Below are positions 6,402 through 12,992 of a stretch of 13,073 nucleotides of DNA, in pieces (the stretch's first letter is position 1; every line of letters starts with the position of its first letter). The stretch is from positions 1-13,073 of the forward strand of contig JAEYWD010000013.1 in assembly GCA_023429135.1 (NCBI GenBank). The letters are read 5' to 3'. The notes beneath the pieces were generated by a model. The model was not told where the DNA came from and made no database searches. It saw only the letters and a program-made list of their open reading frames with translations. The position numbers were made by a program, and so were the translations under genes. This stretch comes from Bacteroidota bacterium. GTDB lineage: Bacteria; Bacteroidota; Bacteroidia; Bacteroidales; JAAUTT01.

Positions 6402-7841
6402 TTAATTTTTAGAAACAACCGCATTTCTCCAAATGGTTTCAAATATCATTTGAGTTATTCTTTCCATTCTTTTGTAATTCACTTTATCTGGAGTATCAGT
6501 TGGTTTATGCAGGTCTTGATTCTTACCATCAGAATAAAAAATAACAGGTATACCTATATCCAAAAATGATTTATGGTCGGAAGCATTACTTGTTGAGGAA
6601 TAATCAGGAGTTAAATTGTATTTTTTACAAAGCAGCTTATTTTGAGTAAATAGAGAATCTGCTAAATTTTTACTGATAAAATAGAAATAGCCTGGATTAG
6701 CCGAATGATTAAAATCAGCCCTGCCGATCATGTCTATATTCATCATGAGTTTTACCTGGTCTTTATTTTCAAGATGCTCTGCGAAATATTTTGAGCCCCA
6801 AAGTCCACCCTCTTCAGCGGAAAAGGCAATAAAAATAATATTTTTCAGAGGTTTATATCCATCTTTAAACGCATTAGAAAATATGCTGGATAGCTCAATA
6901 AGCGCTGCTACACCAGAAGCATTATCATCAGCTCCGTAATATGTTTTATTATCAGCAATACCTAAATGATCGTAGTGAGCTCCAATAATAATGGATTCAT
7001 TATTATTTATCCCCGGGATAAATGCTACAATATTATTTTCAATAATAGTATCAGCAGTCACTGGTTCAACAGAAATTTTTACAGTCCCTATAGGGTCATA
7101 GTCAGTGATTTTTGTGTTTTTCCAATGATTTATGTTATTGTTTGTTAGCTGTTTTACAGTTTTTGAACTAATTGTAGCATATCTATATTCTGGTAATTTA
7201 ATATTAAGGCTTCGTAGCAAAGTATCACTGGGAGATCTGTATTTCTTAAATTTATGAATTGCTTCCAGTTGATTTGACATTGATTCAAATTGATCGGTAT
7301 TTTCAGGATTAGCTATTAATGTAAATTCTGCTCCATATTTATGTGCTGTTCGAGCATTTTTTATATCAGCTCGCAGATTATTATTCAAAATAAACACAGC
7401 TTTTCCTTTAACATCAAGCTTTTCAAAATCTTCATCTTTTCCATACCCGGCAAATATTATAGGAAGTTCTTTCTCAAAATCATCATATTTTCCTGCGTAC
7501 ATATAATCTTTATATCTAGAGAGCACAGAGTTGCCTGCTTGTAAATGAGTTATCTTATCACCAAATGTAACTAAAGGGAAAGGTTGCAACCATGTTTTTA
7601 TAAAATAAGGTTTAAGAACAGAGGTTTTCTTCCATTGATTAATGATATAGTTGCGGGCAATTTCAATTCCGGATGTTCCTATATAGCGTCCGGCACAGGA
7701 ATCTGAGGCAAGAATACAGACATGCTCTTTTAAGCTTTTCGCTTTAATTGTTTTTGCGTATATATCGGCGGCACTTTGCGCTTTAATAAATGAAACTGAA
7801 AAAACTAAACCAATTAATGCTAAAAAAAATCTTTCTTTCAT
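6402..7841 (-). CDS. Exported M28-family zinc metallopeptidase
   Basis: The 479-residue protein has a signal peptide (MKERFFLALIGLVFSVSFIKAQ). An N-terminal segment (SDSCAGRYIGTSG) is typical of M28 exopeptidases, and an inserted PA-like region spans about 85-225. The M28 catalytic domain follows from about 270. Metal ligands and catalytic residues are all visible: GAHYDHLG (H289, D291), GADDNASG (D305/D306), SAEEGGLWGS (base E343, ligand E344), NIDMIGR (D370) and LHKPTDTPD (H445). These are the expected two-zinc aminopeptidase residues, so it should be active on peptides in the periplasm or outside the cell. It is the only complete, well-known enzyme in the island. R1 copy B lies 12 bp past its stop and the degenerate H4 hairpin lies upstream. 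Exact substrate is unknown. Confidence 0.93.
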   Translation of the reverse strand: MKERFFLALIGLVFSVSFIKAQSAADIYAKTIKAKSLKEHVCILASDSCAGRYIGTSGIEIARNYIINQWKKTSVLKPYFIKTWLQPFPLVTFGDKITHLQAGNSVLSRYKDYMYAGKYDDFEKELPIIFAGYGKDEDFEKLDVKGKAVFILNNNLRADIKNARTAHKYGAEFTLIANPENTDQFESMSNQLEAIHKFKKYRSPSDTLLRSLNIKLPEYRYATISSKTVKQLTNNNINHWKNTKITDYDPIGTVKISVEPVTADTIIENNIVAFIPGINNNESIIIGAHYDHLGIADNKTYYGADDNASGVAALIELSSIFSNAFKDGYKPLKNIIFIAFSAEEGGLWGSKYFAEHLENKDQVKLMMNIDMIGRADFNHSANPGYFYFISKNLADSLFTQNKLLCKKYNLTPDYSSTSNASDHKSFLDIGIPVIFYSDGKNQDLHKPTDTPDKVNYKRMERITQMIFETIWRNAVVSKN

Positions 7842-7913
7842 TATCTAATATTTTTAAAACTGAAGTTCTCTTAATGCTGTTCCCTGTCTTAGCTTACTGG
7901 TAATGTTTCGCAT

Positions 7914-7944
7914 TGTCCAATCTGAATTACAAATTAAGCTTAGC
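7914..7944. repeat. Gene-end hairpin H4 (degenerate)
   Basis: TGTCCAATCTGAATT, short ACA loop, AATTAAGCTTAGC. The flanks match family H with one change in GTTCCAA, but the stem has mismatches. It lies 26 bp beyond the stop of the 7970-8881 gene. To its left, AATGTTTCGCAT repeats a motif also seen in R1 copy B (6281) and at 10049. Confidence 0.6.
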
Positions 7945-7969
7945 AGAGAGTTCCTGTTTTTTGTTGTAG

Positions 7970-8881
7970 TTATTTATTCAAATTTTCTGTTTCTGTCCAA
8001 CCATATATATAGCAATTGCGAATTCCAAATATGCTATGTAGACTATATTTGTTATTAATTTTTATAAAAGTATAGGATTTACCTTTATTGGAAGTATATC
8101 TGGCAAGAATTGCTCCTTTAGAATTTGCACCAAACAGCCCAATCTGATTACTATTATCTTCCATTCCATATGAGCAATCAACAAATCCAGGATTACCCTT
8201 ATTAAATAATGGTTTTGGATTTGTCGTTAAATAAAAGCTGCGTGGGGCAATAAATTCTTCATTCAGATTATTATTTGGAGGTAAAACAAAATATTCAAGT
8301 GCCTCCATCGCAATAAGTTTGCAATTAAGCAATTTTGAGAAATACATGGAGTTTAACGGATCTTGGCCATTTGTCAATTTGGTATCATGCAAATTAGGTT
8401 TTGTAAAAGAGTAATAGTCTCTGAAAAAACCATAACTACAGCAACATGGTACAACTATACATTGCATAGCTATTAGTCTGTTATTTTTAAAAGTCATAGT
8501 CTCGGCATAACCATAAACTTTTAAAGCTATTTTAAGACTATCGCCTGTGTTTATATAAAATACCAAATCCTCACCCTCACTTACGTGACTTCCTTCGTAA
8601 ACAACATCCAATAAATTATCCCCGTTTACATCTAAGAGGTGAAATTTAGTTAATTGCTTACTAAAATTCCCGGATTCGAATTCCCTGTAATCCGATGGAT
8701 ATTTATCATCAGCAAACTCATTCCCAATTAATTTACTTATATATTTCAATTTAATTGTATCAGGCACTGCACTTTCAATCTTCGCCCATTCTACTTGCCT
8801 CTTTGTTAAATATTGAGCAGAGGTCAACTGGCTGGATAAAAATATAAACAAATAAATTATAAGTTTTTTATATAGGCTCAT
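7970..8881 (-). CDS. Secreted protein with a calcium-loop-like motif, unknown function
   Basis: I start at ATG 8881, which gives a clean signal peptide (MSLYKKLIIYLFIFLSSQLTSA, cleavage before Q23) and 303 residues. The same frame continues up to 8929, but that extension enters the H5 repeat area. Residues 84-92, DVNGDNLLD followed by VVYEG, have the D-x-N-G-D-x-x-x-D pattern of FG-GAP/VCBS-type calcium loops; only one copy is visible, so a whole propeller is not shown. A cysteine cluster, C141 and C146-C148, lies in CIVVPCCCSYGFF and is unusual for an exported protein. The C-terminal half has no family I recognise. Hairpins H5-H7 lie upstream and H4 follows its stop. Confidence 0.7.
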   Translation of the reverse strand: MSLYKKLIIYLFIFLSSQLTSAQYLTKRQVEWAKIESAVPDTIKLKYISKLIGNEFADDKYPSDYREFESGNFSKQLTKFHLLDVNGDNLLDVVYEGSHVSEGEDLVFYINTGDSLKIALKVYGYAETMTFKNNRLIAMQCIVVPCCCSYGFFRDYYSFTKPNLHDTKLTNGQDPLNSMYFSKLLNCKLIAMEALEYFVLPPNNNLNEEFIAPRSFYLTTNPKPLFNKGNPGFVDCSYGMEDNSNQIGLFGANSKGAILARYTSNKGKSYTFIKINNKYSLHSIFGIRNCYIYGWTETENLNK

Positions 8882-8933
8882 GGCACCAATTATAATAGCA
8901 GTTAACAGCTTATTCAATTTACAAAACACCTGT

Positions 8934-8971
8934 GTTCCAAACTGAATTTCAAACTCCGTTTAGCGGAGTCC
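8934..8971. repeat. Gene-end hairpin H5
   Basis: GTTCCAAACTGAATTTCAAA continues to CTCCGTTTAGCGGAG. The original long stem is imperfect, but a compact hairpin ACTCCG-TTTAG-CGGAGT (8953-8969) is perfect. It is the first of three H-type stem-loops packed into about 120 bp between two genes. Confidence 0.65.
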
Positions 8972-9003
8972 AATTTATTAATTATTTGCAAATTCCGTTT
9001 AGT

Positions 9004-9020
9004 TTGATTTACAAAATCAA
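9004..9020. repeat. Stem-loop H6 between two H copies
   Basis: TTGATTT-ACA-AAATCAA is a perfect 7-bp stem. The bases just left of it, TTGCAAATTCCGTTTAG (8987-9003), look like the right arm of an H repeat, so this is probably a decayed or half-deleted copy between H5 and H7. Confidence 0.5.
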
Positions 9021-9024
9021 CATT

Positions 9025-9056
9025 GTTCCAAGCGGCATTGCAAATGCCGCTTAGCG
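9025..9056. repeat. Gene-end hairpin H7 (best copy)
   Basis: GTTCCAAGCGGCATT, loop GCA, AATGCCGCTTAGCG: a perfect 10-bp stem (9030-9039 with 9043-9052) between the family flanks. It lies 24 bp beyond the stop of the 9080-9979 gene. A minus-strand open frame over 8914-9096 crosses H5-H7 and is not a gene. Confidence 0.8.
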
Positions 9057-9079
9057 CAGGGGCACTGGTATTTTCTATT

Positions 9080-9979
9080 TTATTTTTCAATTTCAATAAG
9101 TGTCCTTAAATCTTCAAGTTTTTCAAGCTGAATAGTCATTCCGTCCTTTATAAATGCTGTATGATTTGTAGAATCTGTAATGGATTCAAATCCCTTTTCT
9201 TTTAGATCATACGGAATTGAATATGCGCTTAATTTAGTATCTAAATATATGTATTTTAATCGTTTTTGAGGGACAACTGTTATAAAAAGGTTTTTTCGTT
9301 TATTTATCCAAACAGAATCATTTACATGCATCCATTTATAACTGATACGATTTAGATTAAAATCAATACTATCCTTTGTCATATTAAACAATTTGAGTAA
9401 ATCATTAATATTTACATCTCTTTCTTCAATGTTAAAGAGATCTTTTATTTTATTGTTTGTTATTAAAAGAACTTTATTCGGGTTACTTTTTAAATAATAA
9501 AGATCTAACTCCTGTCCAATGTAAAAATCATCTTCATTACTCATAATATCTTTTTCGATAGTAATAGGTGTTTTATCATCAGTAAGGAATTTTACTTCCA
9601 AATGGTAATCTCCACCTCCTTTGAGCTTAATTGTACCATCAGATATAATACCGGTTGTTTTTTGCCCGTTCTTTAGAACATAATTATCGTCCAAGTGATC
9701 AATACGATATATAAAGAAAAAAGGAAGAATTATAAGAAAAACTATTGAAACAACAACAACTTTATACCTCCAATCATTCATAAAATCCTTCATTAATATA
9801 AATTCTTTCCAATTCTTAAATTTGGTTATAAGTTGCACTATGCATGCAATCGTTATAAGTGAAGCCATAAAAGAAATTAATAATTCATATTCTACCAGGA
9901 AGGGTACAGGGATAAGTTTTTCAATGCTTAATATTAAAATTAATACAACTGAAATTAGGAATACGTTTGTCTTAGTCAT
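9080..9979 (-). CDS. Membrane protein with DUF3592-like extracytoplasmic domain
   Basis: In this 299-residue protein three membrane helices are visible, at about 5-22, 33-52 and 72-91. They are followed by a beta-rich segment, about 100-175: LKNGQKTTGIISDG, then GGGDYHLEVKFLTDDKTPI, then IGQELDLYYLKSNPNKVLLI. The order (variable turn, strand, the IGQ-x-L-x-L-Y-Y-L-x-x-N-P pattern) resembles DUF3592-type domains. The remaining 120 residues (KDLFNIEERDVNINDLLKLF onward) are soluble and unassigned. The start ATG at 9979 follows a long AT-rich leader. It is a single gene bounded by H7 after its stop and a 353-bp non-coding gap before its start. Function is unknown. Confidence 0.75.
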   Translation of the reverse strand: MTKTNVFLISVVLILILSIEKLIPVPFLVEYELLISFMASLITIACIVQLITKFKNWKEFILMKDFMNDWRYKVVVVSIVFLIILPFFFIYRIDHLDDNYVLKNGQKTTGIISDGTIKLKGGGDYHLEVKFLTDDKTPITIEKDIMSNEDDFYIGQELDLYYLKSNPNKVLLITNNKIKDLFNIEERDVNINDLLKLFNMTKDSIDFNLNRISYKWMHVNDSVWINKRKNLFITVVPQKRLKYIYLDTKLSAYSIPYDLKEKGFESITDSTNHTAFIKDGMTIQLEKLEDLRTLIEIEK

Positions 9980-10332
9980 TTTTACTTTAAGATATAAATA
10001 AATTTTTATTTGTCAGTTTAGGCTATGTCTCTTATACTAGTGCAGCTAACGTTTCGTATATGTTGTTCCAAATATAGTTAAAGTCACTAAAGAAAAGTTT
10101 ATAATATCCTAAAATTTGTTGATTTCACATCTGAACATTTTACCAGAAATCAAGCAGGTGGAGGTATGTGTTAGCGGATTTGTATATATCTGTTTCAGAA
10201 ATTTCACTGTACTCCCACCGAGAAATACATATATAATGTATAGCCTTTTTCAAGAAACCGGATTTCGTTCAACCGGTAGCTCAAGCTGGGTCGTACCGAC
10301 CACTTGAGCTCCTATTTATTGTGCACCGTTTT
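9980..10332. other. Non-coding gap with GCTAACG motif and hairpin K2
   Basis: No gene is supported here; the plus-strand frame at 10116-10307 has no start context and overlaps K2. The gap contains GCAGCTAACGTTTCGTATAT at 10043-10062, whose GCTAACG and GTTTCG-TATAT parts recall R1 (TTTCGTTTAATAT in copy A), then GTTCCAAA at 10065. From 10100 to 10250 I see only a weak inverted similarity between GGTGGAGGTATGT (10158) and ACTCCCACCGAGAAATACAT (10212). K2 closes the gap. Confidence 0.5.
10278..10320. repeat. Gene-end hairpin K2
   Basis: A nested stem-loop. The outer arms AGCTCAAG (10278-10285) and CTTGAGCT (10303-10310) pair perfectly over 8 bp, and the inner GGTCG-TAC-CGACC (10289-10301) pairs over 5 bp. 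CCTATTTATT follows. K1 at 2046-2078 has the same inner stem and tail, but its outer arm is decayed. It lies 23 bp beyond the stop of the PIN gene. Confidence 0.75.
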
Positions 10333-11079
10333 TTATTTTTCAAATAAACAGTCACCTAATCCAGTTTCCTTAATTAATGTCCTTAGTCTTCTATCCTTTG
10401 TCCATATCTTTTGTCCAGGCCTAACATAAACAAGAAACGCTAAATCATACCAATCATTTTTCTTTATTTTCATTTCTGTTGTTTCAAGTTTGAAAAAATA
10501 GTAATCAAGTGTTTTTTCAAACAATTCAATAGTAGACCAATCAAAATCATCTGGTAAATCATCGTTAGTTACAGATTTAACAATGAATGAAATGAAGTAT
10601 TTGGATATTCCAGAATTTTTTGTCTTTTTTAGAACAGACTTATCTTTTAGGGAATTTTTAAAATCAGAAATAAGTTTTGTAAAATATTCGGTTCCTCTAG
10701 CAAATCTATCATCTCTGATGCCAATGTATTCTCGTATCTTTTGTTTATCAACCTGAGTCAATTGATGATTATTAGCAATTGCTTGTGTAAATTTAAGAAT
10801 CTTGCCATCATTGTTAATTGTGTCATAATTATACTCAGGAATAGATTCGACCAATAAACGATAAAATGGTGGCTCATAAATCACATTTTGATTAATAATC
10901 ATTTGCTGAATTGATAGTCTTACAATTTCAATAAGCTTATCATCGAGTAGCTTATCTGATTTGGACAACTCATCAATAGACAAATATGTTGACCATAGCT
11001 TACAATCTTTGTACTCTCTCGGCTTAATAAAGCCACAGCCAAGATTATACCATATGTTTGTATCACAGATTACATCCAT
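10333..11079 (-). CDS. PIN-domain protein, putative ribonuclease
   Basis: The 248-residue protein begins MDVICDTNIWYNLG, the classic PIN first strand with catalytic Asp6. A second acidic residue sits in SIDELSKS (E37). Near the C-terminus DWYDLAFLVY (D209, D212) and IWTKDRRLRTLI (D229) supply the third and fourth PIN carboxylates, which bind Mg2+ or Mn2+ for RNA cleavage. A long helical, lysine-rich insertion, about 45-195, makes it nearly twice the length of VapC toxins. No VapB-like antitoxin gene lies next to it; upstream is a palindrome 37 bp from the start and a partial R1 copy, downstream is hairpin K2. It could be an orphan toxin, a defence nuclease or an RNA-processing factor. PIN assignment is well supported, role is not. 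Confidence 0.8.
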   Translation of the reverse strand: MDVICDTNIWYNLGCGFIKPREYKDCKLWSTYLSIDELSKSDKLLDDKLIEIVRLSIQQMIINQNVIYEPPFYRLLVESIPEYNYDTINNDGKILKFTQAIANNHQLTQVDKQKIREYIGIRDDRFARGTEYFTKLISDFKNSLKDKSVLKKTKNSGISKYFISFIVKSVTNDDLPDDFDWSTIELFEKTLDYYFFKLETTEMKIKKNDWYDLAFLVYVRPGQKIWTKDRRLRTLIKETGLGDCLFEK

Positions 11080-11116
11080 AGTAGATGTGGTTTTTCAAAA
11101 TGGTGCACAACATCCT

Positions 11117-11138
11117 TATATCACCAATTGGTGATATA
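11117..11138. promoter_or_regulatory. Perfect palindrome, candidate operator (copy 2)
   Basis: This is the same TATCACCAATTGGTGATA palindrome as at 4679-4702, here perfect over 22 bp. It is followed on the right by the same TTATATCCTTAACAAAA block. It lies 37 bp upstream of the PIN gene's ATG, a distance suited to repression or to a promoter overlap. The gap from palindrome to R1 (about 42 bp) matches that in the first copy. Confidence 0.75.
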
Positions 11139-11180
11139 TCCCTTATATCCTTAACAAAATTATATTAGCCCCTCTCCATG

Positions 11181-11276
11181 GTTCTATTCGGCGTTAGGCT
11201 TGGTTTTCGTTAAATCTATAGTGTTGTTTCTGAGTCCCAATATACAAAATTCCTGATTCGCAGGTTATAACCGGAT
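11181..11276. repeat. Repeat R1, partial copy C (left end)
   Basis: This keeps only the left third of R1: GGCTTGGTTTTCGTTA, then CCCAATATACAAAATTCCTG and a diverged TTCGCAGGTTATAACCGG. It carries the clearest core-like string, GCGTTAGGC (11191-11199), which equals the integron GTTRRRY-type core. The copy stops abruptly at about 11276, where unrelated DNA begins. Confidence 0.8.
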
Positions 11277-11420
11277 GATATATTTCAATACTTTTCCTAA
11301 GGTTTTTTGGCCAACCAGAAAAAAGCACCTCAAAAATATATAATTATTATACAAACCTTCAATGCGAGTTAAAACTCTGTATAACATCTCTTTGAAAGGT
11401 GTTTTTGCCTTCCAGAATTG
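11277..11420. other. AT-rich non-coding stretch beside the 21-bp array
   Basis: No gene is visible. A very AT-rich core lies around 11330-11355 (AAAAATATATAATTATTATA). It is bracketed by an imperfect inverted pair, AAAAAGCACCT ending at 11330 and AGGTGTTTTTG at 11397-11407. An AT-rich tract directly beside a direct-repeat array is an arrangement also seen in iteron origins, but no Rep gene or DnaA box is apparent. Confidence 0.35.
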
Positions 11421-11672
11421 TTTCGTTTACTCTTAGCGTACTCTCATTTACTCTTGGCGTACTTCCATTTACTCTTAGCGTACTCTCGTTTACTCCAAGC
11501 GTAGTTTCGTTTACCATTAGCTAAGAATCTTTTACGAGCTCCTGGGTTTCGTTTATTCTTGGCGTAGTTTCATTTACTCTTAGCGTAGTTTCGTTTACTC
11601 TTTGCTAAGTTTCATTTATTCTTAGCGTTCTTTCATTTACTCTTTGCTAAGAATCGTTTACGAGCTCCTAAC
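11421..11672. repeat. Twelve tandem 21-bp repeats in two 126-bp super-repeats
   Basis: The array consists of twelve consecutive 21-bp units without indels. The common unit is TTTCGTTTAC joined to TCTTAGCGTAG or TCTTAGCGTAC. Units 5-6 (11505-11546) and 11-12 (11631-11672) share a distinct pair, ending GCTAAG and then beginning AATC with TTTACGAGCTCCT, so the array is two six-unit blocks of 126 bp. All reading frames are closed by stops (GCTAAG, GCGTAG), so it is not a protein repeat. A 21-bp period equals two helical turns and places each GTTTAC on the same DNA face, which would suit a protein-binding array. There are no spacers, so it is not CRISPR. Confidence 0.92.
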
Positions 11673-11770
11673 ATTCATTCTTCTTTTCCTATGTGTCTTC
11701 CTGAAATAGCTCTCTGTCCTTCTTAAAATATACTGACAGATCCATGATTAAACCACTTACAATTTGTAAA
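11673..11770. other. Short non-coding stretch between array and terminator
   Basis: I see no gene, repeat or clear signal in these 98 bp. They separate the end of the 21-bp array from the terminator of the right-flank gene. Confidence 0.5.
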
Positions 11771-11795
11771 AAAAGCCGGAAATGTTCCGGCTTTT
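11771..11795 (-). terminator. Rho-independent terminator of the right-flank gene
   Basis: AAAAGCCGGAA (11771-11781), loop ATG, TTCCGGCTTTT (11785-11795) make an 11-bp perfect stem. On the minus strand it is followed by a T-run (the A-run at 11768-11774 on the plus strand). It lies 12 bp beyond the stop at 11807, as expected for that gene, and would shield the island from its transcription. Confidence 0.9.
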
Positions 11796-11806
11796 ATCTG
11801 ATCCTT

Positions 11807-12544
11807 TTATTTTACCTGTTTTGCTTTTTGTGTGTCCTTTTTGGGTTCGGGAGCCGGAGTACCCGATTCCTGGGCGCTTAGCAGTTTCGAAAACACAAAT
11901 AGATCCTTGCGTGCGGCATCCTTCCTGAACAGCTTTTTGCCAATATCGCAAATGTGCATGGATGTATTGTAAATCGCGTTCAATGCGGCCTGAGCTTCGG
12001 CGGTATCGAGCTTTGTCGATCCTTTCAGCGTTTCCTGGGTAATATTGGCTGCCGAAAGGGTTTGTTTGAATTCCACAATTTTATCCAAACGGGTGCTGTT
12101 TACATTTTTCCCTTCCAGCTCGGTACGTAACGCCGGGGTGAGGTTATTGGCAAAGGTAAACAACAGGGCTATGGTTTCGCTTTGGTTGTTATTACGGGCC
12201 TTGCTCCAGTGGGCGGTGTAACCCAGCAGGTCGAGCACGGCTTCCTTGCGCGATGTTTGTCCGTTGTAGTTTCTCACGATCTGGGTTCGTACCATGCTGA
12301 GATCGTCCTTGGCCTGGGTCTGGACAGACTCTACCACGCGAGTGGCTTCTTTCAGGTCTTTCTTACTGCTGATGCCAAAGTACTGGCTCAGGAATTTCTC
12401 AACCGACTGTTTAAAGTTACCGATGAACGGATCGGCCCATTGGGGTTGTTCGGCAATGAGGGCTGCACTGTTGGGGGTGAAGTTTTCGCATACGGTGAGC
12501 GATGCAATAAGCATTGGTAACGCTTTGTAATTTTTACCTGACAT
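11807..12544 (-). CDS. Bacteroidota protein of unknown function, 245 residues
   Basis: A soluble, mostly helical protein beginning MSGKNYKALPMLIASLTVCEN, with WADPFIGNFKQSVEKFLSQYFGI, then a helical core (KARNNNQSETIALLFTFANNLTPALRTELEGK, given here in two overlapping pieces of the same region), and ANITQETLKGSTK before a Lys/Pro/Glu-rich tail (PAPEPKKDTQKAKQVK). I recall similar proteins, sharing the KALPMLIA start and the NITQETLKGS motif, often in multiple copies in Bacteroidota genomes and without assigned function; this is memory, not a search. No signal peptide or catalytic motif is seen. Base composition is clearly richer in G and C than the genes to its left, marking the border of the AT-rich island. 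Its own terminator follows. Confidence 0.8.
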   Translation of the reverse strand: MSGKNYKALPMLIASLTVCENFTPNSAALIAEQPQWADPFIGNFKQSVEKFLSQYFGISSKKDLKEATRVVESVQTQAKDDLSMVRTQIVRNYNGQTSRKEAVLDLLGYTAHWSKARNNNQSETIALLFTFANNLTPALRTELEGKNVNSTRLDKIVEFKQTLSAANITQETLKGSTKLDTAEAQAALNAIYNTSMHICDIGKKLFRKDAARKDLFVFSKLLSAQESGTPAPEPKKDTQKAKQVK

Positions 12545-12651
12545 AGCAAACGGATTTTAATTATTAATAAAAAATAACTGAAAAAAATTCTAGTGAGTAC
12601 ACAGCCGGAATTGGTCAGATCCGTTAATTTTCATCCCCTCATTCAAGAAAT

Positions 12652-12849
12652 TTATTTGCTCTTTGCTATCTCAAGACGGTTTCTGTTGAATTCTGGTTTT
12701 GTTTTCAGAAGGTTATACGGGGCATGAAACAGAAGGTTACCGGAGGGGGGCGTTGTGTAATTAAAATCTATATGGGGATGCACGCGGTACAAACGCGCGC
12801 GATCTCGTGGTAAGAGGTTGTTTAAAATGGATTCATTCTGAGAGTTCAC
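12652..12849 (-). CDS. Doubtful small ORF, 65 residues
   Basis: ATG at 12849; the product begins MNSQNESILNNLLPRDRARL and contains YRVHPHIDFNYTTPPSGN. The Arg/Pro-rich make-up resembles translated intergenic repeats of Bacteroidota more than a folded protein. There is no clear ribosome binding site. It could equally be non-coding. Included because it is the only open frame in this end of the window. Confidence 0.2.
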   Translation of the reverse strand: MNSQNESILNNLLPRDRARLYRVHPHIDFNYTTPPSGNLLFHAPYNLLKTKPEFNRNRLEIAKSK

Positions 12850-12968
12850 CCCTACCTTCCAAAATCACAGAGCTTTACCCAAACCTGTCATAAGTAGAGG
12901 TGGCCCCAAATAAAATTTTGGCGCATAATAGGTGGATGACATGGCTCTCGTGAACTATTCATCCTTTG

Positions 12969-12992
12969 TACCTTTGGCTTGATCCAAAGGTA
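12969..12992. repeat. Stem-loop with two competing folds
   Basis: TACCTTTGG (12969-12977), loop CTTGAT, CCAAAGGTA (12984-12992) form a perfect 9-bp stem. Alternatively CTTGATC (12978-12984) can pair with GATCAAG (12999-13005). The two folds exclude each other because they share bases. It may be part of a longer repeat continuing past the window. Confidence 0.6.

Noticed and set aside
8914..9096. 60-residue minus-strand ORF
   Set aside because: It overlaps the 3' end of the 9080-9979 gene and runs through hairpins H5-H7; it is repeat sequence, not a gene.
10116..10307. 63-residue plus-strand ORF
   Set aside because: It is opposite to all real genes, has no start context and ends inside hairpin K2.
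10333..11079. VapBC toxin-antitoxin pair
   Set aside because: No antitoxin-sized gene adjoins the PIN gene and the protein is much longer than VapC.
11421..11672. CRISPR array or a protein with 7-residue repeats
   Set aside because: Units abut with no spacers, so it is not CRISPR. One plus-strand frame reads SFTLSVL-like repeats for about five units but is then closed by TAA, and the other frames are closed too.
11277..11672. Plasmid origin with iterons
   Set aside because: The array plus AT-rich tract fits the picture, but there is no Rep gene or DnaA box and the surroundings look chromosomal, so it is kept only as a hypothesis.
1395..11700. Calling the island a true integron
   Set aside because: No integrase or attI is present, and only copy C of R1 carries a proper GTTAGGC core. 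Cassette-like is as far as the sequence goes.
12182..12530. Two plus-strand ORFs opposite the right-flank gene
   Set aside because: Both are complements of the 245-residue gene, which has its own terminator and a recognisable family pattern.
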